59,945 nt of DNA from JBDNJM01 sp041687755. Lineage in GTDB: Bacteria > Planctomycetota > UBA1135 > GCA-002686595. Location: the NCBI GenBank assembly GCA_041687755.1, contig JBDNJM010000192.1, forward strand, positions 1 to 59,945. The letters run 5' to 3'. The notes beneath the pieces are model-generated. The model was given only the letters and a program-made list of their open reading frames with translations. It did no database searches and had not been told where the DNA came from. Of the stretch, positions 36,666 to 45,624 are shown piece by piece (within the stretch, counting starts at the first letter, position 1; each line of letters begins with the position of its first letter). Made by a program: the position numbers and the translations under genes.

Positions 36666-37970
36666 CTACTCGTCCAGCGCCTGTAGAGCGGCGTCGAGGT
36701 CCGGATCCCGCCCCGCGAGCACGTCCGCGCGTGTCCAAGTCACGGGGATGTCGGGAGTCGTCCCGCGTCCCTCGATGAGGCCACCCGCCGGTCCGTAGAC
36801 GCGCATGGTGCAGGCCCTGATCCGCGCTCCAGAGTGCTCCAGAGTAGCGATCGTCCCCGGTGCCCCTGTCCCAGCCCCCGTAGGTCTGCCAATGACGGTG
36901 AAGCGCGGGTGCAGGTCGCGCATGCAGCGCAGAAAGTTGTCGGTGGTGCTGAAGGAACGCTCGTCGGTAAGCGCAACGAGGCGACCCTCGAACGGCCCGG
37001 TGCCCTCGGGTTCAAACGAGTATCCGAAGGGTTTACTCCACGCTCCGTCACGAAGTGCCGAAAGTCTGAGGAAGATGAACGCCTCTCCGATGAGGTGCTG
37101 CGCGAGCCGTTTCCCAAGCGCATCGGTGCCGCCGCCGTTTCCACGCAGATCGATAATGAGCGCGCGCGCGTCATTCTGGTCGAGCTCGACGAAGATCTCC
37201 GCGATGCGCTCGTACGTCCCGCGCAGGAAAGGCTCGCGGTCCTCGGGAGCGGCACGCAACCACGCAGCCCAGTCCTTGACGGCGAACGAATCGATCCGCA
37301 TGAGAGCGACGTCTGCTCTCGGCCAGGAAAGCCCCCAATTGTCGCGTTCCGGCATCAACGGCCAGGCGCGCGTTCGGAGGCGGACACGGAAACGTTCGCC
37401 ATCCATATCTTCAAGCTCGACCTCGACCTCCTCGGCAGCCGCGATGCGCAGGTCCACGAGAGCCTTCGCGCGTTGTTGACCGGGTGTGGAGCCTGTGGTT
37501 ACGGACTCCAGCTCGCGGAGAACCTCTTCGGTCGGCCGCCCATCGATCGCAATCAACAAATCACCACACCTAGGCGCGCGTGCTTCGGCAGCGACCGTCA
37601 TGTCATCACCAACCGCAGACAGGACGAATCCCTCGGGGCACGCCGCGACCGTCAGCAGCACGTAGTGCGTCGGAAGCGCGTCACCCTCGAACGAAACGCC
37701 GCCGTGACCGTCCTCGAGCGTGGCGACAAACTCGCGCAGCAGCATCGCGAAGTCATCCTTCGAACGCACCTCTTCCAGCGCCGCAAGGTTCGCAGCCAGG
37801 AGTGCATCAAGGTCCAGACCGTTGTTTGCGGTGCGGTCCTCGCAGTAAGCCCAGCGCTCGCGCAGGGCCGCGACGAGCTGGTCCAGATCTGCCGTCATCT
37901 CTTCGTGAGTCCATGAGTCCTGCGGTGCGACGATGAGGGCGGCAACCGAAGCGAGCGCAGCAAAGTTCAT
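36666..37970 (-). CDS. S41-family (C-terminal processing) peptidase
   Basis: 434 residues from ATG 37970 (MNFAALASVAALIVAPQDS, signal peptide). N-terminal helical domain with DDFAMLLREFVATLEDGHGG, a PDZ-like region around GDLLIAIDGRPTEEVL, then the S41 core: ARALIIDLRGNGGGTDALG and TDERSFSTTDNFLRC with the nucleophile Ser, ending GRGTTPDIPVTWTRADVLAG, the standard S41 close. Single gene; its 5' end abuts a truncated sigma-factor gene. Confidence 0.88.
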   Translation of the reverse strand: MNFAALASVAALIVAPQDSWTHEEMTADLDQLVAALRERWAYCEDRTANNGLDLDALLAANLAALEEVRSKDDFAMLLREFVATLEDGHGGVSFEGDALPTHYVLLTVAACPEGFVLSAVGDDMTVAAEARAPRCGDLLIAIDGRPTEEVLRELESVTTGSTPGQQRAKALVDLRIAAAEEVEVELEDMDGERFRVRLRTRAWPLMPERDNWGLSWPRADVALMRIDSFAVKDWAAWLRAAPEDREPFLRGTYERIAEIFVELDQNDARALIIDLRGNGGGTDALGKRLAQHLIGEAFIFLRLSALRDGAWSKPFGYSFEPEGTGPFEGRLVALTDERSFSTTDNFLRCMRDLHPRFTVIGRPTGAGTGAPGTIATLEHSGARIRACTMRVYGPAGGLIEGRGTTPDIPVTWTRADVLAGRDPDLDAALQALDE

Positions 37971-37989
37971 GGCGCGAGTATAGGAGGCC

Positions 37990-39057
37990 CGAGGCGCGCA
38001 TGCGGAGTTCGGACGCACCGTCCGCCGCACACTCGCCGGAGCGGGCGATGTCCGCTATGGGGAAGCCCCCCTCGAGCGCCAGGCCACCCACCAGGCTCAT
38101 CGCGACCGGGGCACCGTCCGACCGCGCCAGGCGCCCGTGGATCACCCCGGCGGGAACCAACCGGACCAAAACCTCGTAGACGCTCTGGCCGTTCTCCCGT
38201 TCCACGCCGCTGGACAGTGGAACCCGGGTCGTCTCGAGGAGGTGCAGCGGATGGTCGACCTCGATTACCAGCTCGAGTGCACGCAAGTCTTCGTGTCGCT
38301 CCACACTCGCCAAGAATGGACCCAGGACGAACTCGCTCGTCAGCCCATGGCACCGCCACGAGTCCCGGATCCCCGCGGGCCACTCGCCCTGCTCGTGCAC
38401 GCCCGTCAACGTGACCCTCGCCATCCGCGCGTCCTCTTCGGTGATCCCCTCGAGGACCATGCGCAGCACGTTCGATCCAATGGCCGCAGCAACGCCTACG
38501 GGCGCCTCCGCGACCCGCCTCCGTCGCCCTGCCTCCGTGGCCGGGCCTTCGAGCGCGGACACGAGCTCGGCGTCGATGGGCTCCTGGAGCTCCACGTCGG
38601 TCGCCGGTGGCTCGACCGTCGCCATCCGCGGTGACTCGGCCTGCGGTGTTTGTGTCACGAAGTACACACCGGCCGCCGCCACGAGGACCGCGGCAGACAC
38701 CTTCATCATCGTTCCCATAGCCATTCCTCCGATCACAAGACTGCCGGTCACAACATCGCTGTCGACCGGCGCAACGAGCGCCGTGACCGCGGACATACAG
38801 GTGGCACGGTCGCCGCCGGTCCGCTTGTCGAGCGTCTCGCGCAGCTGCTCCAGCCCGCGCCGCAGGCGCTTCTTCACCGTCGCCACTGGGGTCCCTTGAC
38901 GCCTGGCGATATCGCGCGGAGCGAGGCCCTCGAAGTAGCGCAGCAGGATCGTCTCGTGACTGGACTGGTTGAGGGAGTCGAGGGCCCCGAGCAGCTCCTT
39001 GCGCAGCTCGAAGCGCGCCACGAGCTCATCCGCTGCGGGTTGTTCGCTCGCCCTGCG
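37990..39057 (-). pseudogene. Truncated ECF sigma factor/membrane fusion gene
   Basis: From RRASEQPAADELVARFELR onward the sequence matches the complete fusion at 42919-45624 (about residue 81 on): sigma region 4 (LLRYFEGLAPRDIARRQG), the membrane segment and the first part of the outer domain (NVLRMVLEGITEEDAR). Region 2, needed for -10 recognition and core binding, is missing, as is most of the outer domain; similarity fades after VYEVLVRLV. Its cut 5' end joins a truncated STAS-like gene on the other strand head to head, so one deletion probably removed both starts. Confidence 0.8.
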
Positions 39058-39527
39058 CTCCTCACCGGCGAAGGCCTGTTCTTCCTCTCCAAGGCCGCCG
39101 ACCGCTTCGAACTCGAAGCCAACGGCCTCTGTTGGATCGTCGACAACCTCCGCACCGACCAAACCCTGCGCGCCACCCCGCCCCGCCCCGGCACCCACGC
39201 CCGCCTCTGGCTCTCGACCCGCACCGAACGAAGTCTCAACCGCCTGTTCGATCGGTTCACGACCGCACCCGCATCGCCCTGCGCCTGTTCGAGTACGGCA
39301 CCGACTTCGTCTCCCGCTCGGAAGCCAAACGGCTCAGCCGCAACCTCGACCGCTTCCGCGAAGTCCTGCTCGACTTCACCGGCGTCGAATCCGTTGGCCA
39401 GGGTTTTGTCGACGAACTCTTCCGCGTGCGGTCCACCGCGCACCCGAAGGTCGCGCTGATCCCTGAGGCCATGGCGCCCGCAGTCGAGTTCATGGTCCGC
39501 CGCGGCCTGGGTCATCGCCAGCAGTAG
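39058..39527 (+). pseudogene. DUF4325 (STAS-like) protein remnant, frameshifted
   Basis: Starts abruptly with LLTGEGLFFLSKAADRFEL, the C-terminal edge of a histidine-kinase-like ATPase domain. Near 39258 the frame must change, continuing as DRTRIALRLFEYGTDFVSR and VLLDFTGVESVGQGFVDELF, the STAS-like DUF4325 domain. The start and most of the ATPase domain are missing. A fragment of the missing part type lies at 47488-47760. Confidence 0.7.
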
Positions 39528-39725
39528 GCCCAGCCTCCAGCCAGGCGCTCGGCGGTCATCCCACGGCGGTCGCATGAAGTCCGCCCTCCAGCAACGCCGG
39601 ATCAGGGGGAGCGGATGCAGGGCATCGGGCACTGCTAAGCCCATGCCACTGTGCGCGCGGTGGCGCCCTGGCACCGACCCAGCACTTGGGGGTGACGTTC
39701 TCGCCCGGCTGGGGCCAGCATGTCG

Positions 39726-39790
39726 GTGCAAATTGCTACCCACGTCGCCACTTTGCGCCCGAATGTGGCGACGTGGGTAGCAAGCTGCAC
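39726..39790. repeat. Palindrome copy A (regulatory or mobile unit)
   Basis: TTGCTACCCACGTCGCCA at 39733-39750 and its exact complement at 39766-39783, extended by GTGCA/TGCAC outside. Shares sequence and spacing with the palindrome at 40303. It precedes the small remnant gene at 39844. Confidence 0.8.
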
Positions 39791-39843
39791 GACGAGCATC
39801 CCACGGCTGTCCCGAGCACATCCGAAGCAAGAGAACCCTCTCG

Positions 39844-39999
39844 ATGCGCCAAGACCATCTCGATGAGCTGCGGGGCCTAGCGTTTTACGTTCCCGGCGCG
39901 TCGTTGAACAAGCTCGTCGAGAACGCGATCGGGCGGGAACTCGAGCGCCTGTAGAGGGCTCCCAGCGGCGGAAAGCCGTTCCCAGCTCCGCCCAAGTAG
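39844..39999 (+). pseudogene. Small antitoxin-like protein gene with in-frame stop
   Basis: ATG 39844 gives MRQDHLDELRGLAFYVPGAS, then LNKLVENAIGRELERL; TAG at 39952 is followed in frame by RAPSGGKPFPAPPK and TAG at 39997. The continuation looks like the normal end of a roughly 50-residue ribbon-helix-helix-type protein (ERL-x-R..GGKPFP), with the stop in place of Gln. Family assignment is from general resemblance only. Confidence 0.5.
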
Positions 40000-40143
40000 G
40001 CCCCACAGGAACGCCCTGGGATGACGACTTGCCCTGCAAATCCTCCACGACGTGGTGGATCTGCATGGATGTACCACCGGTCGCGATACCCCGAGCCAGA
40101 CGCTGTCCTCGATGCTGACGACCAGGGAAAAAGGGACCTTTCC

Positions 40144-40164
40144 GGCCAGCTCAAAAGGGACCCC
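40144..40164. repeat. 21-bp direct repeat, left copy
   Basis: Matches 41578-41598 at 19 of 21 positions in the same orientation (core AAAAGGGACCCC). The AAA/DUF4143 gene lies between the copies. It resembles terminal sequences of IS21-type elements from memory; no transposase is present. Confidence 0.55.
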
Positions 40165-40302
40165 CCGGACAGCTGAAACTTGCTCATGCCCAAGTGGACC
40201 TGGCCTCCACGTCTCCGGGGAGCAGGTTCAGTCGACCGGTAGGGTACCTCTGGTGCTCCAGAGGGAGCCTGAGGGCCCCAGATGGTCACTGTCTGGCACT
40301 TT

Positions 40303-40353
40303 TTGCTACCCACGTCTCCATTTTGCGCCGCATAATGGCGACATGGGTAGCAA
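40303..40353. promoter_or_regulatory. Palindrome copy B overlapping a start codon
   Basis: Arms 40303-40322 and 40334-40353 pair at 18 of 20 positions and share TTGCTACCCACGT with copy A at 39733. The ATG of the ATPase gene (40343) lies inside the right arm, so a bound protein or an mRNA hairpin here would control translation or transcription of that gene. Confidence 0.65.
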
Positions 40354-41506
40354 CCTGCACTACCGCCGACTGACCACCAGACCCGACCAGAGCTTCTTCC
40401 TCCTGGGGGTCCGCGGGGTTGGAAAGAGCACTTGGGCCGGCATCCACCTGCCTGAGGCGAGAGCTGTCGACCTCCTCGACGAGGCACGGTTTCACGACCT
40501 CTTGGCGGACCCTGGACGGTTCGCGCTCGAGCTCGGAGACTTGAAGCGTGGAGACTGGGTCGTGCTGGACGAGGTCCAGCGCATCCCGCAACTGCTGAAC
40601 GAGGTGCACCGCCTGATCGAGTCAAAAGGCCTGCGCTTCGCCCTGCTGGGCTCCAGCGCTCGCAAGCTCAAGGCCGCCGGGACCAACCTGCTCGCAGGCC
40701 GAGCTCTGCTCAAGTCCATGCACCCGCTGACGCCCGCCGAGCTGGGTCAGGACTTCGATCTCGAGGCCGCTCTGACGTTCGGCTCGATCCCCCTCGTCAT
40801 CTCGGCCCCAGACCCCAAGGCGGCGCTGACCAGCTACGTCCAACTCTATCTACGCGAAGAGATCCGAGCCGAAGCCCTCACCCGCAACCTCGCCGGCTTT
40901 ACCAGGTTCCTCCCTATCGCCGGCCTCTTCCATACCCAGGTCCTGAACGTTTCCAGCCTCGCCCGCGACGCGGGTGTGCCACGCAAGACGGTCGAGGGCT
41001 ACTTGGGGATCCTCGAGGACACCCTGATGGCCTACCGCCTGCCAGCCTACGAGGCCAAGCTCCGCGTCCGCGAACGCCGCCACCCGAAGCTCTACTGGGT
41101 CGACGCGGGGCTGGCGAGAGCCGTCAAGCGCCAGCTAGGACCGCTCGCCCTTGAGGAGCGCGGCGCACTCTTCGAGGGTTGGATCTACCACCTTCTCCGT
41201 GCTCACGGTGAAGAGCAGGAGCTCTTCGAGGACCTCTCCTACTGGGCCTCGGGCGACAAGAGCCGACTCGAAGTCGACTTCCTCCTCAGACGAGGCACCG
41301 AACATCTCGCGATCGAGGTCAAGAGCGGCACCCGCTACACACCGGACGCTCTGAAGGGGCTCCGCGGGATTGCGGAGCTGGACGGCCTCGTCCGCCGCAT
41401 CGTCGTCTACCTGGGCTCGACGCCCCTCCAAACAGAGGACGGCATCGAGGTCTGGCCCTTGGATCACTTCCTTGAGGCCTTGGCCAGCGACACGCTCTGG
41501 CCCTGA
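40343..41506 (+). CDS. AAA-type ATPase with DUF4143 domain
   Basis: 387-residue ATPase. Walker A GVRGVGKST at 22-30, Walker B WVVLDEVQRIPQLL, sensor-like FALLGSSARKLK; C-terminal DUF4143 restriction-endonuclease-like domain with SRLEVDFLLRRG and LAIEVKSGTRYTPDALKGL, which has the D-x(n)-E-x-K nuclease-like pattern. These proteins are abundant in accessory DNA and thought to be linked to toxin-antitoxin or defence-like functions; biochemical role not established. ATG 40343 lies within the palindrome; the longer open frame upstream is not convincing. A second, deleted copy follows at 41934. Confidence 0.85.
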   Translation: MGSNLHYRRLTTRPDQSFFLLGVRGVGKSTWAGIHLPEARAVDLLDEARFHDLLADPGRFALELGDLKRGDWVVLDEVQRIPQLLNEVHRLIESKGLRFALLGSSARKLKAAGTNLLAGRALLKSMHPLTPAELGQDFDLEAALTFGSIPLVISAPDPKAALTSYVQLYLREEIRAEALTRNLAGFTRFLPIAGLFHTQVLNVSSLARDAGVPRKTVEGYLGILEDTLMAYRLPAYEAKLRVRERRHPKLYWVDAGLARAVKRQLGPLALEERGALFEGWIYHLLRAHGEEQELFEDLSYWASGDKSRLEVDFLLRRGTEHLAIEVKSGTRYTPDALKGLRGIAELDGLVRRIVVYLGSTPLQTEDGIEVWPLDHFLEALASDTLWP

Positions 41507-41577
41507 GCGCCCGCCGCGCTGGCCGACTCACTTCGCCGGGTCATCCTTCCAAGCGGGCGTCGACAGGAATTGTTAAC

Positions 41578-41598
41578 GGCCACCTGAAAAGGGACCCC
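41578..41598. repeat. 21-bp direct repeat, right copy
   Basis: Right partner of 40144-40164, 72 bases after the ATPase stop. Together the copies bracket a 1.4-kb unit holding one gene. Confidence 0.55.
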
Positions 41599-41933
41599 TA
41601 ACCGAGCCCGGCCCCGCAGCAAGGCCCATCTACCAGCCAGGTGCTCGGTGGTCATCCCAAGCTTCGGGGCAGGGTGCCTCGAGTCCCTCGAGTCCCTCGA
41701 CCCGAGGGTCCGCTCCAGCTTCCGCCGACCGGTCCCCGTCGAAGGCCAAGGCACGAAACGCGGCCATGAGTCCGCGCAGCCGGCATCTGGGCTTGACCCC
41801 TCGGGAGGGTGGATCGCCAGGCAGGGCGAGCCGCCCCCCACATTGCAGCCAAAGTGCTCCCCTTGGCCTATACGGCGATGTCTCGCATGAATTATGAGCG
41901 TGGCGCGACTGATTTTCATGGAAGAGTGACCCC

Positions 41934-42360
41934 TTGATCATCCCCAGAAAGCACCTGGAGTCAGCGGTCGAGGCGGCCCTGGCCCGAGCCCCGATCGTTG
42001 TTCTGACCGGCACCCGCCAGAGCGGCAAGACCACGCTGGCTAACGGACGCACTGATGGTGCGGCAGCTTCAGCCCTGGTTCGCGAACATCTCCAAGCGTC
42101 AGGTCAAGGCCCCAAAAATCTACCTGCGCGACAGCGGCCTGCTTCACCAGGTGCTCGGAATCCACAGCCGAGACGAGCTCCTGACCCATCCCAAGATCGG
42201 TGCCTCCTGGGAGGGCTTCGCGCTCGAGCAGGTCCTACGTACCGTTCCCCACGACGAGGCCTACTTCTGGGCCACGCATCAAGGAGCCGAAATGGACCTC
42301 GTTCTCCGCGTCGGCGATCGCTTACTCGGCGTCGAGTTCAAGCGCGCCGACACCCCCTGA
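41934..42360 (+). pseudogene. AAA/DUF4143 ATPase with large internal deletion
   Basis: TTG/ATC-rich start region then RKHLESAVEAALARAP and Walker A GTRQSGKTTLA in one frame (to about 42040); the C-terminal piece WFANISKRQVKAPKIYLRD to VGDRLLGVEFKRADTP lies in another frame from 42055. About 230 residues that a complete protein would have are absent, including Walker B. The retained C-terminal part has GAEMDLVL and VEFKRAD, matching DUF4143. Confidence 0.8.
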
Positions 42361-42566
42361 TCACATTCGGTCCAGAGCATCGCTCGGGCAGGACCTGCGT
42401 CCGCATTCTCCGGACTACCGTCCACGATGTGCTCAAGTACATGGCACCCGGAATGTCCATGGACGACATCCTCGAAGACTTCCCCGAGCTGACTCGCGAG
42501 GACCTCTTGGCTTGCCTGGCGTTCGCTGCCGACCGTGAACGCCGAACGCTCAGCAAGCCCCACTAA
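42357..42566 (+). pseudogene. DUF433 antitoxin-like gene without a start
   Basis: PLITFGPEHRSGRTCVRIL followed by VHDVLKYMAPGMSMDDILED and LTREDLLACLAFAADRERR is a DUF433 protein, close to the one at 52690. There is no ATG/GTG/TTG at the proper place; the frame runs straight out of the deleted ATPase gene. DUF433 normally precedes a PIN-like (DUF5615) toxin gene; none follows here. Confidence 0.7.
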
Positions 42567-42611
42567 CCCCTCACGCTGCGGACCAAGGCACGCGCCTCCC
42601 GAGCAAGATAT

Positions 42612-42657
42612 GGTGCGCCCGGCAGGATTCGAACCTGCGACCCTCCGCTTAGGAACC
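42612..42657 (-). tRNA. 3' fragment of a tRNA-Arg(CCU)-like gene
   Basis: The complement reads TTCCTAAGCGGAGGGTCGCA and onward through GGTTCGAATCC to GCGCACCA: anticodon loop, variable loop, T arm, acceptor strand and CCA of a tRNA. The match to the complete tRNA at 47292 is 39 of 45 positions and breaks off exactly at the anticodon loop, 5' of which there is no tRNA sequence. This is how an attachment-site half left by a tyrosine recombinase looks. Not a functional tRNA. Confidence 0.8.
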
Positions 42658-42918
42658 CTTGGCTCTACGGTCGCAGTCGCTGTTACGGCGTAGGTTGCGA
42701 ACCGGGGTTACTGGCCGCCAAGGCTATGCCAAGGTGGAGGGCGCGTGTGATTGCGCACGTTCACGGGCCTTCGCCCCAATGGCCTCATGGTTCCACCGCG
42801 CGAATGTGTGGCAGGGTTCCGCCACCGCGATCAAGCGAGAGAGGGTGACGTCTCCCCCGCGCGAAGATTGAGCGCCACGCTTCGCTCCCGTCGCACGTCG
42901 GGCAGCGCACGCGAGAAT

Positions 42919-45624
42919 CTACTTCCGGTGCAGCTCGACGATCACCTCCGCCGTCTCGCCCGCGCGCACGTCGACGAGCCGGGGCGGGATCGGGTGGAAG
43001 CGGCCTTTGGTGAGGGCCTCGAAGCTGATCTCGTAGACCCCTGGCGCGCTCACCGCGGTGAGTTGCTCTCCCACGCGGCCCCGCGAGTGCCCCTTGTGGT
43101 CGACCGCGCGGACGCATTTGAGCGTTCCATAATGCACCCATTCCCAGATCTCGTCCGAGAGTCGGGGGGCGGCCCCGTCGACGCGGAACTCGAAGTGGAT
43201 CGCGCAGGCGGGGAAGAGCTCGAAGCGCACCGACTGGAGCCCGGGGACCAGCTCGAGATCCTCTCTACGTATCCCGTAGTTCAGCCCGCTCGGGATCGCG
43301 TAGGTCCGAACGTACGCCGCGCCGGGCGCTGTCCAGAAGCGGAAGCGACCGGGTTCGTCCTCGAAGCCGACCGTGACGGGCGTGCCGCTCCATTCGTGGT
43401 GCACCCGACCCGGGAGATCTTCCGGGTAGCCGTAACGGATCACTTCGAGAGGAATCCTCTCGCCGGTCCGCGTGTCGACGGTCTCGACGAGCACCTCGGC
43501 GAGCTCCGGGACCACGAGCTCCAAGTCCTCAGCTCCACCGGCCGGGAGCTCGATCATCCAGTTCTTCTGGAACGGCAAGAGCTGGACCTGGTAGAGGCCG
43601 ACCGGTAAATCCTCCAGGTGGAACGACCAGGACGGGAGCGTGCCGCCGACGCGCTCCATGTCGGCCAGAGAGAGCTCAGCGTCGGCATCTCCACCTCGCC
43701 AGTTGGCGTGGTAGAGCCGCAGCCGCACGTCCTCCTCGCCGCTGAAGTCGGGAAAGGAGAGCACGCCGCCGAGGGTCGCCTGTTCCGGCGGCGCAGGCGG
43801 GTCGGCCAGGGCCAGCACCAGCTCGCGGGGCGCGCCGACGGCGAGGGAGACCTCCTCGAGCGCGAGCACGGGTCGCTCGGTCCATGATCCCCCGCCGAGC
43901 TCGACCGTGACGCGGTACCCGCCCGGTTTCAGGCCATCGAACCGCAGCCCTTCGGTCTCGAGTGTCTCGTTGAGCGGTTCGAAATGGACCCCCTGATTGC
44001 CCCCGTCCTTCCGGATCCAGTAGACGCAGAGCATGGGCTTCGTCTCGAGTGCTCTGTAGCGCTCGAGCTGCACATTCGTCAGCCGCACGTCAATCGCGGA
44101 GCCCGGCCTGAGCAAGAGCTCGCGCTGTTCGCTCTTCGAGAGGTCGAGCGCGATCGAACCCCAGGCGTAACCGGGCGCACGCGCATAGAGGATGACGCCG
44201 TGCCCGGGCGACATGTAGTGCTCGAGCTTGACGAGCCGAGGCGGCTCGCCCGCCGCGGGCCGCAACGCCAGGTAGGGGACCTCGACCTCCGGCTCGTCCG
44301 CGTCGCGCCCGCCCATCAGCGCAACGGGCGAGCTCAGGCCGTCGGCGAGCAAGGATCTAATTGGGTTCCGCCCCCACGTGAAATTGCTCATGCCCGGCCC
44401 GGAGAGGAGCTCGATGTCGTCGAGGTGCGCCCTTGTATGCGCGTCGCGCACGGCGAGCTTGAACTCCGGCCAGAACTCTGGCCGGACCAACCACACCCGA
44501 ACCTCGTGGACGGTCTTGCCATTCGCCAGCTCGACGCCGCGGGACAGCGGAACCCGGGTGCTCTCGGACAAGTGATGCGGATGGTTGACCTCCACCTCCA
44601 GCTCGAGGGCGCGCAGGTCTCCGTCTCGCTCCGCCACTCTCGCAAGGAACGGATCCAGGTCGAAGTCGCTCGTCACTCCATCACACGGCCACGAGTCCCG
44701 GATCTCTTCGGGCCACTTGGCGCGCTCGTCCACGCCGGTCAACGTGACCGTTGTCACCCGCGCGTCCTCTTCGGTGATCCCCTCGAGGATCACGCGCAGC
44801 ACGTTCGTTCCTGCGAGCGCAGACACGCGAGCGGGAGGCTCCGCCACGACCACGCTCCGTTGTACGGCTTCCGTGGCCAGGCCTTCGCCAGCAGGGACGA
44901 GTGCGGAACCCACGAGCTCCACGTCGGCTGTCGGCGGTGCCACCGCCACGCTCGGCGGTGCCACGGTCCGCGGTGTTCGTGTAACGAAGTACACACAGGC
45001 CGACGCCACGAGGACCGCGGCAGACACCTTCATCATCGTTCCCATCGCTATTCCTCCGATCACAAGAGCACCGGTCACAACACCGCTGCCGACGGGCGTA
45101 GCGAGCGCCGTGACCGCGGACATCCAGGTGGCACGGTCGCCGCCATGCCGCTTGTCGAGCGCCTCGCGCAGCTGCTCCAGCCCGCGCTGCAGGCGCTTCT
45201 TCACGGTTGCCACGGGGACCCCTTGACGCCTGGCGATGTCACGCGGAGCGAGGCCCTCAAAGTAGCGCAGCAGGATCGTCTCGCGACCGGACTGGTTGAG
45301 GGAGTCGAGGGCCCCGACCAGCTCCTTGCGCAGCTCGAAGCGCGCCACGAGCTCATCCGCCGCGGGTTGTTCGCTCGCCCTGCGCACTTCTCGCGACCTG
45401 CGCCGCGCCTCATCGCGCCAGCTATTGGCCGCCAGGTTGCGTGCGACCCGGGCCAGCCAGCCGCGCAACTGGCGGCCGTCGAGCGGCGGACGCTCCAGCG
45501 CCCGCTGCCACACATCCTGCACCAGGTCGTCCGCGTCCTTCCCGACGAGATCGATCGCAAGCCGCCTCAGGAAGGTCTGATGCGAGAGCAGCTCCTGAGC
45601 GATGTAGGGATCTTGGTTAGGCAT
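42919..45624 (-). CDS. ECF sigma factor fused to a membrane anchor and large outer domain
   Basis: 901 residues starting MPNQDPYIAQELLSHQTFLR. Sigma region 2 at about 12-75 (DADDLVQDVWQRAL), region 4 at about 105-155 (ILLRYFEGLAPRDIARRQG, then VATVKKRLQRGLEQL), one hydrophobic segment at about 181-215, then roughly 680 residues of beta-rich outer domains, including carboxypeptidase-regulatory-like pieces. If single-pass, the sigma part is cytoplasmic and the rest periplasmic, so signal reception and promoter recognition are on one chain. No separate anti-sigma gene is adjacent. A truncated paralogue lies at 37990. Upstream (45625-46285) no gene is seen. Confidence 0.85.
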   Translation of the reverse strand: MPNQDPYIAQELLSHQTFLRRLAIDLVGKDADDLVQDVWQRALERPPLDGRQLRGWLARVARNLAANSWRDEARRRSREVRRASEQPAADELVARFELRKELVGALDSLNQSGRETILLRYFEGLAPRDIARRQGVPVATVKKRLQRGLEQLREALDKRHGGDRATWMSAVTALATPVGSGVVTGALVIGGIAMGTMMKVSAAVLVASACVYFVTRTPRTVAPPSVAVAPPTADVELVGSALVPAGEGLATEAVQRSVVVAEPPARVSALAGTNVLRVILEGITEEDARVTTVTLTGVDERAKWPEEIRDSWPCDGVTSDFDLDPFLARVAERDGDLRALELEVEVNHPHHLSESTRVPLSRGVELANGKTVHEVRVWLVRPEFWPEFKLAVRDAHTRAHLDDIELLSGPGMSNFTWGRNPIRSLLADGLSSPVALMGGRDADEPEVEVPYLALRPAAGEPPRLVKLEHYMSPGHGVILYARAPGYAWGSIALDLSKSEQRELLLRPGSAIDVRLTNVQLERYRALETKPMLCVYWIRKDGGNQGVHFEPLNETLETEGLRFDGLKPGGYRVTVELGGGSWTERPVLALEEVSLAVGAPRELVLALADPPAPPEQATLGGVLSFPDFSGEEDVRLRLYHANWRGGDADAELSLADMERVGGTLPSWSFHLEDLPVGLYQVQLLPFQKNWMIELPAGGAEDLELVVPELAEVLVETVDTRTGERIPLEVIRYGYPEDLPGRVHHEWSGTPVTVGFEDEPGRFRFWTAPGAAYVRTYAIPSGLNYGIRREDLELVPGLQSVRFELFPACAIHFEFRVDGAAPRLSDEIWEWVHYGTLKCVRAVDHKGHSRGRVGEQLTAVSAPGVYEISFEALTKGRFHPIPPRLVDVRAGETAEVIVELHRK

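Noticed and set aside
40343..41506. IstB-type transposase helper for the ATPase between the 21-bp repeats
   Set aside because: The C-terminal half is DUF4143-like (LAIEVKSG) and no istA-type transposase is next to it.
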